A DNA stretch of 64,000 nt from Agrobacterium tumefaciens (GCA_017744915.1 JAGIAH010000018.1:1-64000), one strand, 5' to 3'. Positions 20,107-29,074 are shown, counted from the first letter of the stretch. Numbers and translations are program-made. Notes: generated by a model not told the origin, from the sequence alone.

Positions 20107-20556
20107 ATGACTGAAATTCTGTTCTACCATCTGACGGAATCGAAGCTGGAGGATGCGCTGCCGCCTTTGCTCGAGAAATCGCTGGAACGCGGCTGGAAAG
20201 TCGCGATCCAGACGGTGGATGAGGAGCGCCGCGATTTCCTCGACTCGCATCTGTGGACCTTTCGCGACGACAGTTTCCTGCCGCACGCCACGGACGCCTC
20301 TCCGGCACCGCAAAACCAGCGGATTCTTCTGACGGCATCGGATGAGAACGGCAATGCCGCGAATGTGCGCTTTCTGGTCGATGGCGCCGAGCCGCCGGCG
20401 GTGGAGGCCTATGAGCGCGTCGTGTTCATGTTCGACGGATACGACGCCTACCAGCTGGAAATGGCGCGTAACCATTGGAAAAGGCTGAAGACGGAGGGGC
20501 ATTCCCTGACCTATTGGCAGCAGTCTCCTGAAGGCCGCTGGCAGAAAAAGGCCTGA
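20107..20556 (+). CDS. holC: DNA polymerase III chi subunit
   Basis: HolC links the clamp loader to SSB at the replication fork. The 149-residue product has the family pattern MTEILFYHLTESKLEDALPPLLEKSL at its start (given here in parts: MTEILFYHL, then LEKSLERGWKVAIQT). It continues LDSHLWTFRDDSFLPH and FMFDGYDAYQLEMAR. The start at 20107 is chosen by homology; an upstream in-frame ATG at 20062 overlaps pepA. It follows pepA closely and has no clear terminator. Confidence 0.93.
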   Translation: MTEILFYHLTESKLEDALPPLLEKSLERGWKVAIQTVDEERRDFLDSHLWTFRDDSFLPHATDASPAPQNQRILLTASDENGNAANVRFLVDGAEPPAVEAYERVVFMFDGYDAYQLEMARNHWKRLKTEGHSLTYWQQSPEGRWQKKA

Positions 20557-20643
20557 TTGGCCCATGTGGCGTCAATTACCGGTTTTCGCATCCGGGGTCT
20601 GGGAAAGCCCGAAGGGTCTCGGCGGCGCGGTTTGAATCAGGCC

Positions 20644-20681
20644 AAAAAATCAGGGCGCGACCGTTTCATCAGTCGCGCCCT
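20644..20681 (-). terminator. Rho-independent terminator of the Gfo/Idh/MocA gene
   Basis: The perfect 10-bp stem AGGGCGCGAC / GTCGCGCCCT has a 10-nt loop. On the minus strand it is followed by TTTTTT. It lies about 35 nt beyond the stop at 20716 and may also end holC transcripts. Confidence 0.85.
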
Positions 20682-20715
20682 TTGAGGCTTGTGTTTTGGC
20701 AAGCGCTGCGGCTGC

Positions 20716-21642
20716 TCAGTCGTAGAAGGAATCCACGAATTTGTGGCGGCCGAGCAGGAAGGCGTCGGCCACATGGGTGAGCGGCGCAAGATCGACGTCG
20801 GAGCGGCCGGCCTTGATGATCTCGGCAAAACGCTCGTAAAGGGACGGATATTCCCGTTCCGGCTCAGACAGCTTTTCCTCGCCGTTGATCGAGAGCTTTG
20901 CGCCGCCTTCCGAAAGCACCATTCGTCCCGCTGCCGTTTCGGCAACGATGTCCCAGCTCTGCTTGCCGGTCTGGCGCCAGTCGAATTCGGCGTGGACGGG
21001 CATTTTCGTCACGTCGGAAAAATGCAGGTCGGCGGCAATCGGGGCGTCGCGGTTTTCCGGGAATTCGAGCGTCGCCTTGGTCAGGAACAGCGCGCGCGGC
21101 AGGATGTGGGTGATGATCGAGAGCGCATTGATGCCGGGATCGAACACGCCGAGGCCGCCTGCCTGCCAGATCCAGGCCTGGTTCGGGTGCCAATGGCGCA
21201 CGTCTTCTTTCCAGATCACATGCACGCTGTCGATTTTCGTCGAGGCGAGAAAGGCTTTTGCGGCTTCCACTCCGGGAGCATAACGGGAATGCCAGCTGGC
21301 GAACAGCGAAAGGCCTTTCGAATCCGCGAGACGAACGAGATCCTGCACTTCAGAAAGCGTCGCGCCCGGCGGCTTTTCGAGGAAGACATGCTTGCCGGCA
21401 TTCAGTGCCGCATAAGCCGCCTCGTAACGATATTGCGGTGGCATGCACAGAGAAACCGCGTTGATTTGCGGCTCCGCCGCAAGCATCGCCTCGATGGTGC
21501 CATAGGAAGCGACGCCATCCACGGTGCCGTGACGGCTCGCGGTGCAGATCAATTCAAAATCCGGATTGCCTGCGATGGCGGGAAGATGCTGGTCGCGAAC
21601 GATTTTTCCGACGCCGACAATGGCAAGCTTGGTGGCTGACAT
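20716..21642 (-). CDS. Gfo/Idh/MocA oxidoreductase, probable D-galactose 1-dehydrogenase
   Basis: The 308-residue protein has an N-terminal Rossmann domain (LAIVGVGKIVRDQHLPAI). The family motif EKPPG (normally EKP) lies in KHVFLEKPPGATLSE. WHSRYAPGVEAAK and the C-terminal dehydrogenase domain follow. The HLPAI start and the WHPNQAWIWQAGGLGVFDPG segment resemble rhizobial and pseudomonad galactose/arabinose 1-dehydrogenases; the substrate is inferred. The ATG at 21642 is chosen by alignment, although no strong ribosome site precedes it. It is monocistronic. Confidence 0.8.
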   Translation of the reverse strand: MSATKLAIVGVGKIVRDQHLPAIAGNPDFELICTASRHGTVDGVASYGTIEAMLAAEPQINAVSLCMPPQYRYEAAYAALNAGKHVFLEKPPGATLSEVQDLVRLADSKGLSLFASWHSRYAPGVEAAKAFLASTKIDSVHVIWKEDVRHWHPNQAWIWQAGGLGVFDPGINALSIITHILPRALFLTKATLEFPENRDAPIAADLHFSDVTKMPVHAEFDWRQTGKQSWDIVAETAAGRMVLSEGGAKLSINGEEKLSEPEREYPSLYERFAEIIKAGRSDVDLAPLTHVADAFLLGRHKFVDSFYD

Positions 21643-21730
21643 GGAGAGGAACCCGTTTGAGTGCTGCATGATGGGATAAAGTGTGATTTTTACAAGTTTT
21701 TAGCAGAAACGCTCGAAGGAGCAAGGCAAT

Positions 21731-21757
21731 CGTCCCTGTGCGGGGCGTCTTTTTTTA
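21731..21757 (+). terminator. Orphan plus-strand terminator, possible sRNA 3' end
   Basis: CGTCCC and GGGGCG (one G-U pair) form a stem around TGTGC. The strand continues TCTTTTTTT. A small hairpin GCTC-GAAG-GAGC lies just upstream. No plus-strand gene precedes it, so a short non-coding RNA starting between about 21650 and 21700 is plausible. Confidence 0.55.
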
Positions 21758-21955
21758 AGCTGTAACTTTATAAGAAAAATTCCGTAATTATTGTTTATTT
21801 ATCAGGTGATATATGGATTCTGCAAATATTTTCCGGAATTTGAAGTTTTATTTTTGATTTTAACGGTTTTAATATTGGTTTCAACGAGGTATGTTCTGTG
21901 AACATTCGATAACAATATTGTATTTCACTGAAATGAATTTTTGAAAAGCAGGTCT

Positions 21956-22042
21956 ATGGTGGTTCCGTTTGAAGATGGCCGTTTTCCGGCTTCGTTCAAA
22001 AAGCCAATGAAAGCAGGCATCAATTCGCTGTCGATGGCTTGA
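21956..22042 (+). CDS. Possible 28-residue small protein
   Basis: The ORF reads MVVPFEDGRFPASFKKPMKA then GINSLSMA and stops at TGA. AGCAGG lies 4 nt before the ATG, and AT-rich DNA with two palindromes lies within 65 nt upstream. The peptide is not obviously membrane-bound and I recognise no family. It could be a chance ORF or a leader peptide for the phosphodiesterase gene 238 nt downstream. Confidence 0.25.
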   Translation: MVVPFEDGRFPASFKKPMKAGINSLSMA

Positions 22043-22280
22043 TTTTCGCGCCGCTCTCCGCAGCCTTTGCCTGCCCGTTGGCGCGGCGCTGATGCCGGCC
22101 GCCGGACATATAGCGGGATGTTGCGGATCGGCCAAAGTCGTCGGCGTCGAAACGCGGTGTCGCTCCAGGGCATGCAAAGCTTGGAAAACCGAAGACCTGA
22201 CGATGTGTTATAGTTCTGTCCTGCGCAGGCGATACGCCGGAGATCCGGCGCCATAATAAATAATAACCGGGGATTTGCAG

Positions 22281-24218
22281 ATGATGGAATTGATCGCCGC
22301 CCAGGCGGCAGCCTCCGCCGCCGAGCTTCCATTCCTGCTGCTCCAGGCCGCCGCCGTCGTCGGCATGATATCCGTGCTGATCCTTCTGCGGCGCAATATC
22401 GCTTTGGAAGACCCGCGCTATAAAATCTACTTCGGCATCGTGTTCGGAGTGGCCGGTTTTCTGCTGACGTCGCTGGTGTCCGAATTCATCAAGCTGCCCT
22501 CCAAGCCCTATATCCGTTCCGACCTGCTTTTTCTGGCCGGCGTTTTGGGGTCCTGGCAAGGCGGTTTGATAAGTCTGGCATTCGTTTCCGCCGGGCGTTT
22601 TCTGTTCGGTGGTCCGGCCCTCTTCGGGGCCGCCTTTCTGGATATGTGCATCATCTCCGCATTCGGGATAATGATGTATGGCTGGATGCGCAGGCGCAGC
22701 TTGACCGAGATCGGTGTCCGGGAAGTCGCCGGAGTATTCTCGATCAGGGTCTTTGCAGTGTTGTGCGCCGTTTCCGTGACCTACAGTCTCGGCATGATCA
22801 ATCAGGAACTGTTCCTCAGCAATGTCGGGCGGCGCATCTTCGGCTCGATTGTCGGCCTGCCGATGATCGTCTGCCTGTTCGTCCTGCTGCGCAGCGAGGC
22901 GCGGGGGCGCGAACAGGACAAAAAACGCGATGCCGCGGCGCGGACGGACCCACTGACGGGCCTGCCCAACCGCCGTGCCCTCAAGGACCACATAGAAACA
23001 ACCATGCGGCACGAGCCGGCCGTTCCGCACGCTCTCGTTCTGATCGAAATCGTCAATATCGCCGATGTCGCCGCCTGCGAGGGTGAGGATTGGGGCGATC
23101 TTTTCTGGCCGCGGCTGGCGCAGGAGGTCTGCGACGGTGACAACGGTCTGCTGTCGAGTTCCAACGCGCCCAGCAGCTTCATGTTCGGCGATACGACGCT
23201 TGCGGTCGTCATTCAGGGGATTTCACTGGAGAAGTCGGAAAGCGCACGATTGATGATGCGCCTGCATGACGGGCTGAGCGCCTTTTCCCGAACGGCGGAG
23301 GCGGGACCGGTTCCACACCTGAAGATCGGCGCGGCGAATCTCGACCGGCTCTCCCGGCAGAACGTCGCCTCCTTCCTCCGGCATCTCAGCCTGGCGCTGA
23401 AAGGCAGCGACAATCCGGTGCAGATTTTCCCCTTTTCCTTCGCCGAGAAAGCGACACGGGATGAGGGTGTGCGGCAGATGCTGGTCACCTGGATCAAATC
23501 CGGCAGCCCGCCCATCCACTACCAGCCGAAATTTGAAATGCACAATCGCCGTATGATCGGCGCTGAAGCGCTTTTGCGCGCGGTCGACGCGCGCGGGCAG
23601 AGGCTTTCACCCTATTATGTGCTGGAGATCGCCGAACGTCACCGGCTGCTGGTGGAGTTTGAATGGTCGACGATCGAAGCCGTCGTCCGTGACCTGCGCG
23701 AACTGCGCAGCCTCGATCCGGATTTTCACCTGGCGGTGAATATTTCCGCCTCGTCTTTTGCGACCGCGTATTTCGGAGACCGGGTGGTGGCGTTCCTGCG
23801 GGAGATGGCGGTGCCCGCGCATCGCCTGTCGATCGAGGTGACGGAGATGAGCAGGATGCCGACCATCGATGTCGTGCAGCAGAATTTCGATACGCTGGTC
23901 GCTGCCGGTGTGCGGCTGGCGCTGGATGATTTCGGCACCGGATATGCCGCGCTCACCCTGCTGGCGCGGTTCCCGTTCGAAGAGGTCAAGATCGATCACT
24001 GGATGACATCCCGGCTCGGTCAGTCGCGGTTCCGGGAGGCCATCGCGCTCGCCTTCGAAAGCGCGGAGCGCTATGGCGCCAAGCTGGTGACGGAAGGCAT
24101 AGAAACGGAGGAGCAGAGCCGGCTTCTCATGCAGATGGGCATCCGCTTCGGACAGGGTTATCTCTATTCGCCCGCCGTGCCGCTGGAGCGGTTGCGGCCC
24201 CGCAGGGAATGCGCCTAG
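22281..24218 (+). CDS. Membrane GGDEF-EAL protein, probable c-di-GMP phosphodiesterase
   Basis: The 645-residue product has about five or six N-terminal membrane helices (about 10-195). A degenerate GGDEF domain follows: RTDPLTGLPNRRALKDHI is recognisable, but the GGDEF motif position reads SFMFGDTTLAV. The C-terminal EAL domain is intact in its key motifs: GAEALLRAV, AVNISASSF, SIEVTEMS, ALDDFGTGYAAL, VKIDHW, TEGIETEEQ and GQGYLYSPAVP. Phosphodiesterase activity is therefore likely and cyclase activity unlikely. The ATG at 22281 has GGGGA 8 nt upstream. It is monocistronic or loosely linked to the downstream two-component genes. Confidence 0.9.
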   Translation: MMELIAAQAAASAAELPFLLLQAAAVVGMISVLILLRRNIALEDPRYKIYFGIVFGVAGFLLTSLVSEFIKLPSKPYIRSDLLFLAGVLGSWQGGLISLAFVSAGRFLFGGPALFGAAFLDMCIISAFGIMMYGWMRRRSLTEIGVREVAGVFSIRVFAVLCAVSVTYSLGMINQELFLSNVGRRIFGSIVGLPMIVCLFVLLRSEARGREQDKKRDAAARTDPLTGLPNRRALKDHIETTMRHEPAVPHALVLIEIVNIADVAACEGEDWGDLFWPRLAQEVCDGDNGLLSSSNAPSSFMFGDTTLAVVIQGISLEKSESARLMMRLHDGLSAFSRTAEAGPVPHLKIGAANLDRLSRQNVASFLRHLSLALKGSDNPVQIFPFSFAEKATRDEGVRQMLVTWIKSGSPPIHYQPKFEMHNRRMIGAEALLRAVDARGQRLSPYYVLEIAERHRLLVEFEWSTIEAVVRDLRELRSLDPDFHLAVNISASSFATAYFGDRVVAFLREMAVPAHRLSIEVTEMSRMPTIDVVQQNFDTLVAAGVRLALDDFGTGYAALTLLARFPFEEVKIDHWMTSRLGQSRFREAIALAFESAERYGAKLVTEGIETEEQSRLLMQMGIRFGQGYLYSPAVPLERLRPRRECA

Positions 24219-24370
24219 CACGCCGGGACCGAAGGCATTGTCTCTGCGGCCAATGGCGCCGGGAAGGAAATTCGGCCATGCCGGATTGAATGTTTCCGCG
24301 GCCTGTGCTGAGAAAAGTCCTTTGACGAACTAATGTTGCGACCGCCTTTTCCGGTCGCGCGAGCGAGCCG

Positions 24371-25960
24371 ATGCCTGAAAACGACGACGCATGGAGTGAC
24401 ATGCCCGGAAAGCCGGCTCAGCACTTGCCGGGTGGCCCGCGCCCGCTGGCGGCATGGTCCCTGCCCAGGGTGGTTCTAGCCTGGGCGCTGCTCATGGCAG
24501 CCGTCATTGCCGCTCTGGCCGCTTACCACTTTGTCAGCCTGCTTGGCGAACTGGGGCGGCAGAGCGACGCGCTGCGGGCTGAGGTATCGCGCCGGGCCGA
24601 CCAGCATGACGCCCATGTCACCGCGCTTTCGGCGGTGGCGCAGGCGGAGCAGGGGGCGGATTACGGCCTGTTGCTCGACGTCGCCGCTCCCATTCTGCAA
24701 TTTTATCCGCGCATCGATGAGCTTCAATTGGTGTCCCTCAACGACGGAGGCCCCGTGATCGGCACCCGGCCTCTGGAAAACGAACTGGCTGGGGTGATCC
24801 GCAAGGCGGCATCGGTGTTTTCCGGCCGGCCGGCCTTGGTGGCGAGCGCCTTGAGGCCCGGGCATTACATGATCGTCAAGCGCAGCCCCAACAGCGAGAC
24901 GGCATCGAAGGTTCTGGTTCTTGCCATCGACGCGGCGCAGCTTCTGGCGTCCGATGCCCCGTTCTGGTCGTCGAAACAGGCGGTGATCCGCCTGAAAATG
25001 CCGGATGGAACGATATTGTTCGGTCCACCGACGCTGCCGGAAAAGCCGCAATATGTCCGGCAGTTGAGCAGCGCCACACAACCGCTGCTTCTGGAGGCCG
25101 CCCTTTCGATTACCTGGCGGGATCTCTTGCCGGGTCGCACCCTGCTGGCGGGAATGGCCGGCTCCACCGTCGTTTTCCTGCTCGGCATGGTGATGGCGAA
25201 GCAGAGGACGCGCATGCGCGCCGCCGAAAGGCGGGCCGAGCTGAGCGGCATGGAGGCAAGGCTCACCCATGCCTCGCGGGTCAATGCGCTGGGCGAGATG
25301 GCGAGCGGTCTGGCGCATGAGCTGACCCAGCCTCTGACGGCGATATTGGCGCAGGCGCAGGCTGGCCGACGGTTGCTTGCGCGCCAGGATACCGCTGCCC
25401 TTTCCGGCGCTCTGGACGACATGATCGATCAGGCGCGAAGTGCCGCCAACATGCTCGTGCGGTTTCGCAACTGGTCGCTGCCGCACCGTCAGCCCGCCGC
25501 CGCGCATGACCTGCGTGCCGCCCTGCGCAATGTCGATGCGCTGCTTGCCGGCGAGGCGGCACGGCACGAGGCGAGCATCGATATCGCCATGCCGGAGACG
25601 CCGCTTCCGGTTCGGGCCGATCCGGTGGAAATGGAGCAGGTGATGTTCAATCTGCTGCGCAACGCGCTCGATGCGCTCACAGCCATTGAAGGCAGGAAAG
25701 CCATTACCGCCACTTTGAGCCGCGACGGTGTTTTTGCAGTATTCGACGTGGCCGACAACGGCCCCGGCGTCGCACCGGATTTGCGCGCCCGCCTGTTTAC
25801 GCCTTTCGTGACCACGAAAAAGGAGGGCATGGGTCTGGGGCTTGCCCTCAGCCAGCGGCTGGTGGAGCGCGCTGGCGGCGAAATCCTTTATGTCGAGAAT
25901 GAGAATGGCGCGCTTTTCCGCGTCATCCTGCCCGTCGCGGCGGAGGCGCGGAACCCATGA
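24371..25960 (+). CDS. Sensor histidine kinase
   Basis: The 529-residue inner-membrane kinase has membrane helices at about 34-56 and 257-276, enclosing a periplasmic sensor domain of about 200 residues. The HisKA box is GLAHELTQPLTAIL. The ATPase domain has NLLRNALDAL (N box), VADNGPGVAP (G1), FTPFVTTK and GMGLGLALSQ (G2). It belongs to the FixL/DctB-like kinase type. Its stop overlaps the start of the FixJ-type regulator by ATGA. The secreted GlcG/HbpS-like protein encoded next suggests what the periplasmic domain may sense. Confidence 0.92.
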   Translation: MPENDDAWSDMPGKPAQHLPGGPRPLAAWSLPRVVLAWALLMAAVIAALAAYHFVSLLGELGRQSDALRAEVSRRADQHDAHVTALSAVAQAEQGADYGLLLDVAAPILQFYPRIDELQLVSLNDGGPVIGTRPLENELAGVIRKAASVFSGRPALVASALRPGHYMIVKRSPNSETASKVLVLAIDAAQLLASDAPFWSSKQAVIRLKMPDGTILFGPPTLPEKPQYVRQLSSATQPLLLEAALSITWRDLLPGRTLLAGMAGSTVVFLLGMVMAKQRTRMRAAERRAELSGMEARLTHASRVNALGEMASGLAHELTQPLTAILAQAQAGRRLLARQDTAALSGALDDMIDQARSAANMLVRFRNWSLPHRQPAAAHDLRAALRNVDALLAGEAARHEASIDIAMPETPLPVRADPVEMEQVMFNLLRNALDALTAIEGRKAITATLSRDGVFAVFDVADNGPGVAPDLRARLFTPFVTTKKEGMGLGLALSQRLVERAGGEILYVENENGALFRVILPVAAEARNP

Positions 25961-26565
25961 CGCTGCCTGTCTATCTTGTCGATGACGATGACGCCGTGCG
26001 CAAGGCGCTGATATTGCTGCTGTCCACCGTTGGCATCAAGGCGAAGGGCTTTGCCGATCCGGTGGTTTTTCTCGGCCAGCTTTCCGCTCTCGAGCCGGGT
26101 TGCCTCATTCTCGATATCCGCATGCCGGCCGTCACCGGATTGAAGCTGCAGGAAAAGCTGACGGAGGAGGGTGTCGACTGGCCGGTCATCATCATTTCCG
26201 GGCATGGCAATATCGAAGCCTGCCGCCGCGCCTTTCACAATGGCGCGGTGGATTTTCTCTCCAAGCCCGTGGATGAGCAGGATCTCATCGACGCAATCCA
26301 GAAAGCGCACGGGATATTGGCCCGCACGCTCGACGCGAAAGCGCTGCATGCCGAGACGAGGGCGCTGTTGGCGCAGCTGACAGCGCGCGAGCGTGAAATC
26401 CTCGAACGTATCGCGCTCGGTTTCACCACGCGCCAGATCGCCGATGGGCTCGGCCTGTCGCCGCGCACGGTCGATAGCCACCGCGCCGCCATCGGCCTCA
26501 AGCTCGGCACCACCTCGCAGGCGGAAATGACGCGGTTGTGGCTGGAGGCCGGCGCGGATCAGTAG
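25957..26565 (+). CDS. FixJ/NarL-type response regulator
   Basis: The 202-residue protein has a receiver domain starting LPVYLVDDDDAVRKAL, the phospho-acceptor Asp53 (LILDIRMPAV), the switch Lys in DFLSKPVDE, and a C-terminal LuxR-type helix-turn-helix (LTAREREILERIALGFTTRQ then IADGLGLSPRTVDSHRA). It is translationally coupled to the kinase gene and is surely its partner. The target genes are unknown; the GlcG/HbpS-like gene 89 nt downstream is the obvious candidate. Confidence 0.93.
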   Translation: MTLPVYLVDDDDAVRKALILLLSTVGIKAKGFADPVVFLGQLSALEPGCLILDIRMPAVTGLKLQEKLTEEGVDWPVIIISGHGNIEACRRAFHNGAVDFLSKPVDEQDLIDAIQKAHGILARTLDAKALHAETRALLAQLTAREREILERIALGFTTRQIADGLGLSPRTVDSHRAAIGLKLGTTSQAEMTRLWLEAGADQ

Positions 26566-26654
26566 AACTACCGAGCGGCCGGCAAATCTTACGGATTCGC
26601 AGCCCCGCACCATCCGCCTAAACTGGGGTCCTCATCAAGCAAGAGGACCTTTTC

Positions 26655-27137
26655 ATGATCCGCAACCTTCTTATCGTTTCCGCCCTGATCGCTCCTTCGG
26701 CCGCATTGGCGCAGACGCTGCCGACCGCGCCCTATCTGCCGCTCGACATGGCGGAAAAGGCTGCCAAGGCTGCGCTGCAGGCCTGCTCCGCCAAGGGTAA
26801 TGCCGTCACCGTTGCCATCGTCACCCGCGATGGCGCCACCAAGACGGTGCTGAAGGCGGACGGTTCCGGCCCGCACACCGTCTCCAGCGCAACCGGCAAG
26901 GCCTTTGCGGCCGCATCGCTCGGACGTGACATCGGCGAGATCGCGGATTTCATCGCCTCCAAGCCGGCCAATGATGGTCTTCGCAACATGGATGAGCGCA
27001 TGGTCATCCAGGCCGGCGGCCTGCCGATCAAGATCGGCGATGCGCTGGTCGGTGGCATCGGCGTCGGCGGCGCACCGTCGGGCGCGATCGACGCCGAATG
27101 TGCCCGCGAAGGCCTCAGCGCCATCGGCGCCAAGTAA
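26655..27137 (+). CDS. Secreted GlcG/HbpS-like protein
   Basis: The 160-residue product has a clear signal peptide (MIRNLLIVSALIAPSAALAQ). A GlcG/HbpS (Haem_degrading, formerly DUF336) domain follows, with LDMAEKAAKAALQACSAKGN, VAIVTRDG, TGKAFAAASLGR, and the closing GDALVGGIGVGGA plus AECAREGLSAI. In Streptomyces, HbpS is an extracellular haem-binding partner of the SenS/SenR two-component system. The adjacent kinase/regulator pair suggests a parallel role here. AAGAGGACC is the ribosome site. Confidence 0.85.
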   Translation: MIRNLLIVSALIAPSAALAQTLPTAPYLPLDMAEKAAKAALQACSAKGNAVTVAIVTRDGATKTVLKADGSGPHTVSSATGKAFAAASLGRDIGEIADFIASKPANDGLRNMDERMVIQAGGLPIKIGDALVGGIGVGGAPSGAIDAECAREGLSAIGAK

Positions 27138-27155
27138 GCATCAGAAAACAGGGAT

Positions 27156-27174
27156 CGGCGGCTTCCAGCCGCCG
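27156..27174. terminator. Hairpin between convergent genes
   Basis: The 8-bp perfect stem CGGCGGCT-TCC-AGCCGCCG lies between the convergent GlcG-like and ABC-F genes. Neither strand has a good U-tract, so bidirectional termination is only a suggestion. Confidence 0.4.
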
Positions 27175-27190
27175 GCCCTCCGGTCATGCA

Positions 27191-29074
27191 TCAGGACGCC
27201 ATCGCGTCCTCGTATTCGCTCGAAAGCAGCAGCCATTGCTCCTCGGCGTCCGAGAGCTTGCTGGCGGCCTCGCCGCGTTCCTTCACTTTCAGCGCGGCCT
27301 TGGCGGGCGCTTTTTCGTATAGAGCAGGGTCCGCCAGTTCCTTGTCGAGCGACTGAATCACTTTCTCAAGCTTTGCCGTCAGGGATTCGATTTCGTTGAT
27401 CTTTTTCTTGAGCGGTGCCAGCTGGGCGCGCTTTTCCGCATTGGCCTTGCGCTGGTCAGCCTTCGAGGCTTGATCGTTGGTCGCCTCTGCCTTGTCCTCC
27501 TTCTTCTTGCCGGAGGAAACGACGAGATCGCGATATTCCTCCATGTCGCCTTCGAAGGTCTTGACCGTGCCGTCAGCCACCAGCCACAGCCGATCCACCG
27601 TCGCCTCGATCAGGTGGCGATCGTGCGAGATGAGGATGACCGCGCCGTTATAATCGTTCAGCGCCTCGATCAGCGCCCGGCGGCTGTCGATGTCGAGATG
27701 GTTGGTCGGTTCGTCGAGGATCAGCAGGTTCGGCGCGTGGAAGGCCGCAAGCCCCATCAGCAGCCGGGCTTTTTCGCCACCGGACAAGTCCTTCGCCGCC
27801 GTCGCCATTTTTTCCGTCGCTAGACCCATCTGCGCCACGCGGGCACGCACCTGCGCTTCCGGCGCCAGCGGCATCAGCTTGCGCACATGTTCGACCGGCG
27901 TTTCATCCGGCACGAGGTCATCGAGCTGATGCTGCGCGAAGAAGCCGATCTTGAGGCCCGGGGCGACACGGAGATCGCCCGCCTGCGGCGCAAGCCGGCC
28001 GGAGATGAATTTCGCGAAGGTCGATTTGCCGTTGCCGTTGGAGCCAAGCAGCGCGATGCGGTCGTCATTGTCGATCCTGAGATTGAGCTGTTTCAGGATG
28101 GATTTGCCGGGCTCGTAACCGACGGCACCGCCATTGATGGCGACGATGGGGGAGGCGGGCTGCTTTTCCGGCTCGGGAAATGTGATCGGCTGGACGTGGT
28201 CCTCGATCACGGCGGCGACGGTGCCCATGCGCTCCAGCGCCTTGATGCGGCTCTGCGCCTGCCGTGCCTTGGTGGCCTTGGCGCGGAAACGGTCGATGAA
28301 GCTTTGCAGGTGCTTGCGTGCGGCGTCGTTCTTCGCCTTCGCCTTCGTCTGCAATTCGTCGGCCTCGGCCTTCTGCCGCTCGAACTGGTCGTAACCGCCG
28401 CGGTAGAAGGTCAGCTTCTTCTGGTCGAGATGCACGATGGAGTTGACGGCGTTGTTGAGAAGATCGCGGTCGTGGCTGATGATGATGACGGTATGCGGAT
28501 AACGCCGGATATAATCTTCCAGCCAGAGTGTGCCTTCGAGGTCGAGATAGTTGGTCGGCTCGTCGAGCAGCAAAAGGTCGGGTTCGGCAAACAGCACCGA
28601 GGCGAGCGCCACGCGCATGCGCCAGCCGCCGGAGAAGGAGGAGGCGGGGCGAAGCTGCGCCTCGTGATCAAAACCGAGGCCGGCAAGAATGCTCGAGGCG
28701 CGCGCTTCGGCCGAATGGGCGTCGATATCGACAAGCCGCATCTGGATTTCGGCGATCCGGTGTGGATCGGTCGCGGTTTCCGCTTCCGCCAGAAGCGCGC
28801 TGCGCTCCTTATCGGCGGCGAGCACGATGGAAATCAGTGATTCCTCCGTGCCCGGCGCTTCCTGCGCCACCTGACCGATGCGGGCGAGTTTCGGGATCGT
28901 CACCGAACCGCTTTCCGCCGCCAGATCGCCGGTGATGACCCGGAAAAGGGTGGATTTGCCGGCGCCGTTGCGGCCGACGAGACCCGCCTTCACACCGGCG
29001 GGAAGCGTCACGCTGGCATGGTCAAGAAGCAGACGCCCGGCAATGCGGGCGGAAAGATCGGTAATCGTAATCAT
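27191..29074 (-). CDS. ABC-F family ATPase (YheS/Uup-like)
   Basis: The 627-residue soluble protein has two ABC domains: Walker A GLVGRNGAGKST and ALLGSNGNGKST, signature motifs SGGWRMRVALA and SGGEKARLLMG, and Walker B LLLLDEPTNYLDLE and LLILDEPTNHLDID. No membrane domain is present. The interdomain linker is rich in Lys and Ala, and the C-terminus is a charged coiled coil. ABC-F proteins act on ribosomes rather than in transport. The ATG at 29074 (MITITDLSARI) is chosen over an upstream start by homology. Confidence 0.92.
   Translation of the reverse strand: MITITDLSARIAGRLLLDHASVTLPAGVKAGLVGRNGAGKSTLFRVITGDLAAESGSVTIPKLARIGQVAQEAPGTEESLISIVLAADKERSALLAEAETATDPHRIAEIQMRLVDIDAHSAEARASSILAGLGFDHEAQLRPASSFSGGWRMRVALASVLFAEPDLLLLDEPTNYLDLEGTLWLEDYIRRYPHTVIIISHDRDLLNNAVNSIVHLDQKKLTFYRGGYDQFERQKAEADELQTKAKAKNDAARKHLQSFIDRFRAKATKARQAQSRIKALERMGTVAAVIEDHVQPITFPEPEKQPASPIVAINGGAVGYEPGKSILKQLNLRIDNDDRIALLGSNGNGKSTFAKFISGRLAPQAGDLRVAPGLKIGFFAQHQLDDLVPDETPVEHVRKLMPLAPEAQVRARVAQMGLATEKMATAAKDLSGGEKARLLMGLAAFHAPNLLILDEPTNHLDIDSRRALIEALNDYNGAVILISHDRHLIEATVDRLWLVADGTVKTFEGDMEEYRDLVVSSGKKKEDKAEATNDQASKADQRKANAEKRAQLAPLKKKINEIESLTAKLEKVIQSLDKELADPALYEKAPAKAALKVKERGEAASKLSDAEEQWLLLSSEYEDAMAS

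Larger units (their letters stand above)
21643..22280. other. AT-rich 638-nt intergenic gap
   Basis: This region is visibly richer in A and T than the rest of the window, especially 21680-21960. It holds a plus-strand terminator (21731-21757) with no upstream plus-strand gene, two short palindromes (21891-21905 and 21912-21921), and a 28-codon ORF with a ribosome site (21956-22042). From 22043 to 22270 I see nothing beyond the ribosome site of the next gene. Confidence 0.6.
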
